From Certhia americana (Eukaryota > Chordata > Aves > Passeriformes > Certhiidae), in contig CM031857.1 in the NCBI GenBank assembly GCA_018697195.1, positions 51,667,471-51,731,470 of the forward strand: 64,000 nucleotides of DNA, read 5' to 3'. The notes under the pieces were generated by a model. It was given only the letters and a program-made list of their open reading frames with translations, searched no databases and was not told the DNA's origin. Position numbers and translations under genes: made by a program. Below are positions 26,401-38,400 of the stretch, piece after piece; the stretch's first letter is position 1, and every line of letters starts with the position of its first letter.

Positions 26401-29400
26401 ATTCGGGAAGGTAAGTGCTATCTGCCCTTGAGAAATTTGTAAGATCACTATAGATTTGGGGAGATTGATTGCTTAAAAAATCAGAAACACTTTTACTGTG
26501 ATGTAAAATCTCCTTTGCTTTGGATTTTTCTTCTTCTGCTCTTCCACCAAATGCTGGCAGCTCAGATATTCCAGATGGTGGGTGCTGGCCCTTTGGTGAC
26601 ACCTCAGCTGGAGTAGGCAGCAGTTGGCTAGGCTGGAAGATTTGTGGGACTCTCCCTTAAATTGTGGGTCTTCTGTCTGTGAGATGGGTCCTAAGACAGG
26701 TCTTCATGAATGATGTGAATGATCAGGCAGTTCCTGTCATATCACCGTGACCAAGCACTTCTGTTCTGCCTTCCCAGGATATAAATGCCCCCAGGGCACC
26801 AGAAGGCAGAAGAGATCTTTGGATTTTCAGAAAAAAATGTCAGGAATTGGTATGTCTGCTCTTCTGTGTGGTCTGAAAATCTTAGTAGGGGGAGGCAAAT
26901 GGATGTGCCTAGGGTCTAAGGAGCAAGAAGTGATGGCATAGTGAAGGATGCCAAGATATTCTTGGTTCCAGTTCTTGCATTATGTGACATAACCTAGTAC
27001 AAGTGTGTCTACTATGCTGTGTGATGCATCACTCATCAAAACAGCTCAAAAAACAAAACCAAATAATGCCTATAAGTGGAAACTAGTCCACTGCTTCATA
27101 ATCCCAAGTGCGAAGCACTTCTACTAGATAACAAGTCATGTCATCAGTCACAACTTGGAGGTTTTCAAAATTATTTGTATGTTCAGAGGACGTTTTATAA
27201 ATCCTGCCTTTTTCTTGGCATCCTGCTTTGAAGCTGTGACAACTTTGGAACTTTGTGCTTCAATTAAGAGAGAGTTAGTATAGCATTTGTTATAGAATGT
27301 CAGTTTGTGCAAATGTGTTTTTCTCCTTTTCTTGCCAGAAGGCACGAAGACTTGGAGTTGGATTCTTCCTTACTTTTGAAATCAGACTCTTTTTTCAAGA
27401 AAGAGAACACTGATATTTCTGTTTCTACTAAGAATTCCAGCCTGCAAAGAGGATTCAATTTTTAATTCAGTCTGACTATGAAGAGAGGGCATAGATCAGA
27501 ATGTTTAGGATGCCATACAGCCTATGCTTCCCTCCTGTTTTCAGGGTCCCAGGCTGAAGCTTGGCTGTTGCAGTAGAAACTAAAGTTAATGGCAAAGAAT
27601 GACAGGAATGAGCACAATGAACATCTTTACACTGATTTCTACTTACTCAGCACTAATTCTGGGCTTTAATTCTATTGCAGCCAGAAGATACCAAAACACT
27701 GCTCTACTAAAATGCTGCCAAGATGGAATGAAATTAAATCCCATGAGGTTCTCTTGTGCAAAAAGGCTGGCAAAGGTGTCTGGCTCCCGGGAATGCAGGA
27801 ATGCGTTCCAGGACTGCTGTGAGAAAGCCACAGCCCTCAGGAAGCAGGCGAAGCAGAGGAACAGAGTGGGCTTGGCACGACGTAAAGAGCAGTGGCATAC
27901 AACTCTGCCACTTTCACCCTTCTTGTGGTGCTGGGGAGGGTCAAGGGGGCATTATAGTGCTGTGGGACTGGGGAGGTAGTTTTCATGTTAGCATTTCAGA
28001 GAGCCCCAGCACAGTGCAGCAGTAGTGCAGCATTGCATCTTCACACCTGTACACTGGGGGTGGGGGTGTGGGATGGGATAATTTCTTGGGGTGAGAAAAG
28101 GCAGGAATCACTTAAACCTCTGCTGGCCCCTCCAGTCTTATGGCCCCTCCTGCCCACAACCCACAGACAGCAGAGCAGGTAAGGGGGTGGTTGTCTTCAT
28201 TCAGGGCTCTAAGTGGTCTCAGGTTTATGACTCTTTTTAGTGGTACTACTATTATAACACCCGAGTACCTCCAAAATGCTGTCATGAGAAAGGTCTACTT
28301 TAGCCAGAATAATTTTGTCTCTTTCTTCTTTTCCTCTCCCTAAAGTTTATCTCTGAGCACACAATACATGTCACATCATGTTACAAAAAAAAAGAATTTC
28401 TTTGCATCTAAAATTATCCCATCCTGTGTGTAATTTCTGCTATCATTTCTCGCAGATTTCCCCTTTCATCCTCTGTCTGTCACAAATATGGGACAGTGGG
28501 AACATCTTTGCTAGCCTTACTACAGGGGACTGATTTCTCATTTGGTAGCACATAGCTATTAAATCTGGGAAGAGGAATTATCTCTTTGTTCAGTGGCAAG
28601 CTATGGTTCATTGCTTCTCTTTTTTCAACACTTTAATGTACAAAATGAAGCACAGATGAAATCTTTTCATTCAGAGCATTTTTTGTGCTTTTACAAGTTG
28701 ACTCTCTGCAAGACAGTGTAAGGTCGGCAGCCAAAGTCTTCCAAAAAGAAACCTCACTCCTGTTTTGCAGAATACAATGAACATGAAGAATTGTTTGATG
28801 AAACCTCTGTCAGCTTGCGCAGTTATTTTCCTGAGAGCTGGTGGTGGAGTTTTGAAGAAGTGGAAAGCCCTGGAAAGCACAGGTACTGTGCTCCCTGACT
28901 AGCTGAATATGTTTAAATTTGTACTCTCAAATGTATATAAATATCAGCTTTATGTAGTATCTGATACAGAGGACTTCAGAATATTTGCAAGTACTTTGTC
29001 TCCACAACTGAGGGAATATGTTTTTCTCTTAAAATACTCAAACTTCATCAAATGACAATGTTAAGATTTTATACATGCCTTCTAATACATTTTATTTTGT
29101 GTTTTTAGTGTAAAAAACTTCGCTCCTGACTCTATAACTACCTGGGAAGTTCAGGCAATAAGTATATCTCCTGAAAAAGGTACAAGTATTGGGTATTTTT
29201 TGTTTGTTTGTTTCTTTTTATGGATGAATATAAAATGTGTATTTTTTTTAAACAATCTGTACTGAAAAAACACAGGGTTTTGATCACAATAATTACTTCT
29301 CTCTTTCATGCCATGTTAAAGCCCAGCTAGAAGTTAAGGTATAGATTTATATTTTTAAGAACAACATTGTTGCCCTTGCTTTTGCATGTTTCGTCTAGCC

Positions 29401-32400
29401 TTCTGATGTTTTGAACTTCTGGAGCCAGATTTCACACACACATTTTTGTAAACTACGATTACTTACATTCCTTTCTAAAAGGAAGTGAGAGTTGATGGAC
29501 CTATGGTTTGACCAGTGTGGTCTCAGAGGAGGTCTGTTGTTTGACCAAGCAAGGGGACAGTGTGTGTAACCTATATAAATCAGAGTTTTATAATAAACTT
29601 CCTCTTTTGCTTCTGCCTTGCTCGAGGAAAGGTGTTGTGTGTGTGTCTGTCCGTTCGTGTCGTATTGTAACACAACATGAAGCTCAAGAATAATGGATCG
29701 TACAATCAAAACTGTCTTTTACTCTTTCCACTCTATAAATCACCTCATTTTAGATTCTACATGGCCAGGAAAACACAAGAAAGGTAGTGGTAGTAACACC
29801 ACCTTTCTTTGAGTAATTCTGGGATCAGGTTCTGGCCATCTCAAAGTATGGTCTGTGGCCTCTAAGGCATAAAACAGCATCAAGAGAGCAGCAAAGGACC
29901 AGCAAGGGCTGGACACCAGAGAGCCCAGGTTCCCAGGTGCTGCTCTCTGGGAGCTCCTAGGAGTTCATGAGAACAACACAGGTTGGGCAAAGGGTCTATC
30001 TTGTACTGCCCACTCCCCTTTGAAAGGGAGGATCATCCAGGGATGCAGTGATAGCCATGCAGTTTATTTTCAGAAAAGTTTTACCTATCAAAAACCATGG
30101 CAGTGACTACAGGGGGCAAACTAGTTAGGTCTCTAGTGCAGAAGAGTTTAAATGAGTTCTGAGTGTGGCTGTTTTCCTCTCCTGCTCATTGTAGATTCTC
30201 CTGTCCCTTTAACCCCCCCACAAGCTGCCAGCCCAGATTTAGGGGGAGTATTGGAAGAGGGAACTACAGAATAGGGTAGAGAGAGTTACAAAAGAGGCCC
30301 CTTTACCCCAGGATGTATTCCAAGGCCTTTATTCCTTGAAGGAGATCTGGAGCGAGAGAGAGCGGTCACATGGGGGAGAGGGGTTTTTATCACCTTTGGG
30401 GTTGGGGTCAAGTTACCTGTCTGATCCTATAGGTCAGGAGACCAGGGGGCAGGTAACCCAAGCCAGTTACAGTTTCTGGGGGAGGGGTTTGGGGGGAAAA
30501 ACATTCCTAAAGGGAATACAACAGCTCATGACCTCAGGGGAGCCCTGGCACTGAGCTTTGATTAGACATTTAATTTCCTATCAGCTGATGTTAAGTGTAT
30601 ATTTCTCAATTCTTGTTGGTTTTCTTTCTCTCCACCCAGGGTTCTGTGTAGCTGACCCCCACACCTTTGCAGTTTTCAAAGACTTTTTTGTGTCCCTGAG
30701 ATTACCGTACTCAGTCAAACGACACGAGCAACTGGAAATAAAAGCAGTGGTTTACAACTACCTGCCCAAAGACCTCCAGGTAGAGTTATCAACAACTGCT
30801 GTACCTGCATGCCTAGCTAGCTATGTCTATAGTTTTATAATAATTTAGAGGGGATTACCTGGCCACCCTTCAATGCCCCCCTACAGCCCAAACATAACGC
30901 TCCCATCTTGAAAGCTTTCCCAAGGATCCAGTTCTACTTGGTAACCAATCTTATTGTATAAAGCAGATTTTGTTCGCCATGTTACATAGCCATATCCTTT
31001 GGTTTTGGGTATGTCTTCTTCCTCTCTATTGAAGCAAAGAGTTCCTTTTTTGCTGCCTGCTCACCTGGGCAATATCCAACTGCTGACACTGACAGTTGCT
31101 GACATTTCACAAGGTACACAAGGTATAGAGGGAAATTATGAGTACACCATCTATATTAGACACAAAACTGTTGTGCATATAAGGAAAAGCCACTTTTTCT
31201 CTTCATGTGACCCCTATGCAGCCCTGCATATGGCCACAGTTGTCACTGGGCTTTGGGTCTCCACCATCCTAAGCCTGCTGCTCTTTTTCTCCCCGTCTTC
31301 CAACCAGCTGTTCGACCAGCATCCTCTGAACTGCACTGAATTGTGTAAGAGCTGGGATGTATAAAAATGCACCGTCCTTCTTACTTCATTGTGGTTAGGG
31401 GATAGGGCAAAACTCTGCTTCAAGTTCAGTGTAGTGAAGAAATGTTAGCTGATTTAGCTTCAGAACCTTAATCAATACAGCTGAATGTTAACAGACCATA
31501 GGGTCACAGAACAATTTACACTGGAAGGGGCGTCCAGAGGTATTTTCCCTGTGCAGTGATGCATTAGGACTGCTCTTGGGCATTGCCTTGTCTCCACAGG
31601 TGGTAGTGAAGATGGATGCAGTGAAGGGGCTGTGCACCGCAGAGACGAAGGCAAAGGCTGTGCAGTTGCCACTGCTGGCTAAAGGGAACTCTGCAACACC
31701 AGCCTTCTTCTCAGTTGTCCCTCTGACTGTGGGAGAAATTCCAATTACCATTATTGCTTTCGACCAGGAATCTGGGCACAGCGATAGCGTTAGGAAGAAT
31801 CTCAAAGTTGTGGTATGTATAACTAATTGAGGGCAGGCACTTCACAAATTGTTCTCAAATTGACAACCAACTGTCCTTCACTGTGTGTGGAGCTCTTGTG
31901 GAGGGAGTGAAATGCTACAAACGCAAGGCTGGAAGCAATTCAGGAAATCTGTTTTTCAGCAAGGACTAAGCGAAAAAATTTAAGCCTCTGTGTGTATTTT
32001 ATTTGGAAAGGTTCATTCTCTATGGTAAAAACCCCATCCTTTACCCATGACACACCAACTTCTTCTTCATCTGGTGCCCATCTTAAAATCTTTAACTTCT
32101 CCCTGCGTCATCAACATGTATGAAAATTCTTTTTTCCTTGTGAAGCCAAGATTGAAAATGTCCATCTAGCAAACTTTTGTGAAGGAAATGCTCTCTGCTA
32201 GCAATAAAGTTAAACCCTTTTTTATTCCTTCTGATCAGTGGGTCAATCTTCACTCTTAACAATTGCATAGGTAAAACATATGCAAAATATGAAAACAAAG
32301 ATGTTGTATTGATTACCTTAGCTCTCTTTCAAAATTATTAAAAGGAGGAGCCCTTTAGAAAAAATTACTTCTTGAGTGCCAACACAGACTCATTACAATA

Positions 32401-35400
32401 CCTATGTCATCCATGAGAGGCTTTGTTCCATCCACATAAAGAGAGCAAAATATGAATCCTTGCACCCCTGATGTCAGGTATTACCATGTCAGGTAAGGAT
32501 AAGGCACAGCATGCTGGGAACCTGCTGTTGTCAAAGGCTATAACTTTTGTAGATGTAGACACAGTCTCAGAGTTCAGTGTTAAAATCAGCTTTATTAAAA
32601 CTGAAACTGTGGGAAGAGGGATGTGAGGAATCAAAAGGAAAAAATGTTTGTCTTACATGCAAGATGTACCCAGAATTTCATGGATTTCATACATGAGAGG
32701 TTTACAAAAATGCATCCATCTATGAACTTGACTTAATGGGTCACAAACCTGAGAATAAACTTTGAAGTTTAATTTTTGGGAGTTGGTTTTGGTTAAAGGA
32801 ATTTCATCCAGGGAAATGCAAAAAATTCAGACGAGTTTATTAGTCTTTCAATTGGGAAACTGAAATTCTGATTTAAAGCTTGAGTTTTACCTAGAGAGAA
32901 ATCTCCCTTCAAAATCACTTACTTATTTGTGCCACCTGCTGGCCTAGTGCTCCGGTGGAGCTCGCGGGTTTCTTGCAGCTTAATTTCAGGTGTGAGTGCT
33001 TGCAAACGTCTTGACTTTTCTTTCTTTAATTGTGCAGGCTGAAGGTGTTTTACAGAGAGAAGAAGAGACCATTTGCATTAACAGTGGCTGTAAGTTACCC
33101 AAAAGGGTTAGATACAGATGATGTTTGGACTAAGAATGAAGAGTGAATTATGGATGCAGTGAAATACTTTTAATGCACAGATGTTCCTTTGGTTAACAAG
33201 AACTTGTCAGAAATCTCTCCATCCAATACAAAGCAAAAGACTCATGAAAGAAAAAAGAAATTTATATTTTTAGAATTAATTTATTTTACTTTTGTTTTTC
33301 AAGGTATCATTCTTTATATATTAACTGGGCATCTATTTAATTCACTAATAGGCCTTAAAACATATTAAAAACGAGGGGTTTTTTAAGACTAAAATATTGA
33401 AAATTAAATCAATATAAGAAATATAAGTATATTTTTTTCTAAAATTACATAGTATGTTGTTTATTTTTTAAAAGTCTGGATGTAGATATCTATTTATTAT
33501 TTATTTACAGTGAAGTCCTATACAGTGGACCTGAACAGACCATCTAATATGGTACCGGGTTCTGACAGCGACGTGTTAGTTAGCCTGAAAGGTAAATTTA
33601 TTATTTTTGTCAACAACTTCTCCATAGGTGACAAAGGACAGGCCCCTCTGTGCTGCTCATTCCTGCATGGCATGTCTCCATTCTCTCCTGGTTTTTCTGT
33701 TATGACTCAAGTGGTCTGTGTTAAATGATCAGGTCGTAAAACAAAACATCCCCAGGGTTGAATGAGTATCTTTTCCTCTTTCTGATTATACCTTCTTACT
33801 TTCAGGGGATGTATTAGCTTCATGAGATCCATCCTTCCTCACTGTGCTTGGACTAACGCTATGGGAATGCCAGAGGTGAAGGGAAGAGCTTATCTTCTCT
33901 AATCACCCCACACAGCATACAGGACTGTAAAAATCTGCTTTAGACTTCAGGAATAAGGATAAGGATGCCAGACTCTGATGTATATGTTCTAGAGAGTTCT
34001 GCTTTTCTGAAGAGGAGATATGTACAATCAAATATTAATTTAATCAAATATAGTTGTATACATATGTGTATATATATATATACACTCATGCATACATATT
34101 TTAAAAATACCTATTAGCAAGTACTCTTATTAGTGATAAATACTTCCTCCCTAGGAAATATAAAATAATGCATTTTTCATACAGAGGGTATTGGCTTCCA
34201 TTTCAAATCCCTGCTCTAAAATAAAGGGATCACTGAATTCATAAACTTATAAAATTGCAGAGAGAAAAAAACACATAAAAGGTTTGTCATAGCTAATGCA
34301 CAATCTTTTTATCCCTCTGTGGGAGGATCAGGGCTGGTTTGACAAGATTTTTCCAGCCCAAACCTGATACACCAGTCTTTCCCCCTTTCCTTTCTTCCAT
34401 GCCTCCAGTAGCCTGAGGTCTCTTTCTCCTTCATATTCCTTCACTGCGCCAGCCTCCTTTCTCCAGCTTTCCTGGGGCCTGGCACATCATCCTTGCCCTT
34501 CTTCAAAGAGCTTTATGAAGTCTCAGATAGCTAAGAACTGTGTTGAGTAGTGAGGAGTATTGGGCCATGCTGGAGCATCAGCCTATAGCTAGGATCACCT
34601 TTCTTCATATTACAGCAATCAGTTTTAAATCAGATCCATCCTACGGCTCATATTTTTTACAACAGGGAACATTATGGATGAGTCTGTTGAGAACTGTCTG
34701 AGCCTCAGCGGAGTTGAGAAGCTGATTCAAGTGCCCACAGGCTGTGCAGAGCAGACGATGGTGAAAATGGCCCCTGCAGTCTACGCCATTGAGTACCTGG
34801 ATGCCAGCAAGCAGTGGGTGAACTTCAACCCCGAAAGGAAGCAGGAAGCCATTGGTATGATTGAAAAAGGTAGGCAGGAAGAAACAAGACAAGACAACTA
34901 GAAGCCAAAGGATGGGATCCTTGTTTTCCGTTTGCACTGCACACTGGCTGCAACTGCCTCCTGAAGGAGTGCCCACTGTCTTAACACAGCCTCGCAGAAA
35001 ATCCCCGGCAGTCTGCAGACAGACATGAGGGACAGAACATGTGAGGAGGGCTTAGGAGACTAATTGCCAGCATCTGGCACTGGATGGTATTGGCAATGAC
35101 AGTCTATCCTCTCTCTTGCCTAATTTAGAAGTAGAAAGTAAAATCTGAGCTGATCAATGAAAATTCTTTTCAGAGTAAATGGACAGCAAAAGCCTTGTTG
35201 TTGTTCCTTGCCTCCCAATGTTCAAAATCAACCAAGATAAATCACATCCTAAAAATGCTTATTTCTACCCATGGGTCATAGACACTGCTTAGAATAGCCA
35301 GCTGGGATGTAGACATCTCTGTCTATGGCTGTCAAGAGGAGTATGACAAAAGAAATTCCCAGTGCTAATCATGATATTGACACCTTCCCTTCCCCACTCC

Positions 35401-38400
35401 TGTATTCATCATTACGTAAGTTAGAAGGACTTCAGCAGCCTTGGGCCAAGCCAGGGAGGGAGTTTCCTTAGGGAGAGGACACCTGCAAGTATGCTTCTGG
35501 AAGACTCCACTCCAAGATGTCATCCAAAGCTGGTATTAAATGTACAGCCAAGCCAGGACCACAGTGTGTGGAAATGTTCCAGCTCACAGGAATTAGCACA
35601 GAAATTTGTCAGTATTGGAGCAGGTACAGCTGATCTTTCTAAATATAGCGGTGTGCTTATGGCATAAAGCAATACAATGCACCTGTCATTGTGATCTTCA
35701 GATATGATAAACACATTCCATCAATGAAAAACAAGTGCATAAAGAGAGATTAAAAACATGCTAGCAGTTGCTACATGGAGATCTTTGCCTATTTATCAAA
35801 AACTGCCAAAAGTAGTATGAGATCCTTCTAATACATATTTGGTATTAACAGCATCATTTAGTCCCTACATTATACCTTTATTGATTCTTACTGAAGTTCA
35901 TCAGTGTGGAAAATAAGTTGTATGGCTATGATACAAACTCTGTAAAAATGGTAGTCAATAACAGAAGCCACAATTCATGATTTCTAAGATTGTCTGACCC
36001 AATAGATAATGTTTTCTATACTTTTTGATTCAATGCACCATAAAATCAACAGCTGGAATAGTTGTCAACAACTGGAAATAATGTCCCAGTATTCACTACG
36101 CATAAAATGCTTTGTAACCATAGGTATCTGTAGTTTTCAGGTTATTTTCATGGCTCAATTAAGTCAAACAAGACAGAGGACCTTCTAAGCCTAGTGATTT
36201 TTCTGTGTCAAATTCTGCTGACCCAGTAATTTTCTCCTTAATGCCTCAGTGAATTCCTCCATGAACTTTTCCACCAGTCAATACAAAACACGTCCATTAT
36301 AGTGCAAGTGATGGAGGCCAATACCCGATAAATGTGGGTTTTCTCTGAACAGTTACGTGTTCTCCTGTTCATGCAGGTTACACTAGACTGCTTGAGTTTC
36401 AGAAGGAGGATGGCTCCTATGGAGCATTTAAAACAACCCCCAGTAGTGTATGGTAAGTGATTTTGTTTTCCTGGTGTTTTATTATTGGGGCTTTGTTTTT
36501 GTTTGTTTGTTTGGGATTTTTTCCAATTTACCTCTATTATCATTTTATGCATCAGAAGTTTTTCTTTGGTGATGAATTTTGAAAATCTGGTGGTTGCCTG
36601 TGTGCTTTTGTCATGAATAATCAGCCACCAAATTCTCTGAGCATATTCAGTCCTTGGTGAAAGAGATTTAGAGTGAGACACGGATTATTTTGTGTTTTCC
36701 ACAGAGTAGAAATATTCAAGCTGAAATTAAACAATAACTCACTAGGATGCAGTGAGTGCACTGTATTGAATGTGAGTCTGTGCATAAAATTAGTGTGTTT
36801 ATCTTCCTGTCAATACAGTCCTCTATAAAAACCTGTCAGCACCAGTTTGGGAAATTTTCTCTTGTACAGGTTAACTGCATTCATTGTTAAAGTGCTCACA
36901 AGGAGCAGAGAATACTTCAGTATCCAAGACAGTCACATAAGCAACTCGATTTCCTATTTGGTTAATCAACAGCAGGCAGATGGTTCGTTCCACGACCACC
37001 ACCCCGTAATGGACAGGCCAATGCAGGTAGGTCATCCATATTTAGAAGAATTTGTTGTGCATTTGGGGCTATTAGGCACTGAAAGGAATACTGTGAATTG
37101 TTGAATAACAAGAAACATATATAAAGAGAATAAATCTGTAATGTAAGTAGAAAATGCAATGTAAAATTTGTTAACAGGTCTGTTATGTCAGATGCATAGC
37201 TAGCACTTCACCACCTTTATGTTTTTACACAGTCTTAGACACTTTTTTCAGCTATGCCTATAAAGAACTTTAAGAATTATTTCTGGGTGTCATATGTTTG
37301 GCAAAAATGTAAGCCTTTTATTGCCAAAGGCAACAGCGTATAGAATTGTAACTTTGTTTTGAAGGGGCATCCGGAGCTCATCTAGTCCAAACTTTGCTCA
37401 AAACAGTTCTAGTTAGATCAGATTGTACAGGGCCTTGTCCAGCTGAGTCTCAAGTGAGTCCCAGTCTGTCTGGGTAACCTGCTTCAGTATTTCACCATGC
37501 CCACGGTGAAAAAAGAAAATGTTAACACCTAATCAGAATTTCCAACTGCGTATCTTGTTCTACACATCCTCTGTAACTATCCAGAAACACAAAATTGTTA
37601 TACTGTACATGAATTTAATCTAGGAAAGGAATGTGCATCTTCCAAACCTCATTGAAAATGTAATGTATTGATTATTCATATATATATATATGAAGACAGA
37701 CGCATTAATATTTTTAATGGTCTGTGTCAAATAACTAGTGAAGCTTTCACCCTCAAAGCTAGTTTCACAGTTGATGTAGCATTATCAGAGAAAAAGAAAC
37801 AAGTAGCTGGTAAAAACAAGTAGCTTTGACAAGACTGGTCAAAGGGTTTAGGGTTTTTTTTGACCTGTGTTGAAGCTGAGATAATCTTCTATCTTATATA
37901 TTCTTCAAGAGCTGTCAGGGGGAAAAAGCTAATGAGAGCACAGGGCTTACTTTATCAAGAAGAGGTATAAGAAATAATCTAGTATTGGTGTATAAATACC
38001 TTTACAGGAGAGAAGTTCTGTCTGGAAAAGTAGAGGGCTCTTTATTGTGGAGAGAGTAGCACAGAAATGAAAACAACCCGACTCTTGTAGTGATTGAAAA
38101 TTGAAACCATGAATATTTCTATGGGAAATTATAGATTTTTAGCTGTAAAATAAATAACTAAATATTTGATTATCAGCTGAAGGATGTGGTGGGTTCGTGA
38201 TCTCTTACACCATTTAATGCAACCTGGCTGTCACCATAGAAGATATAACTTAGATGGACACATATTATATTGAGAATAATTTAAGCCCACAGCTAAATGG
38301 TAAGAGGGTTTGCAGAGAAGATCTTTGACTTTATGGAAAGTGATTTTCCAGATTTAATCATAAGAATACGAGTGCACATTTAACTTTTCATTTTCATATT

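Noticed and set aside
36238..36681. 147-codon minus-strand frame
   Set aside because: It is antisense to exon 25 of C4 and has low-complexity, Lys/Asn-rich composition with no family resemblance.
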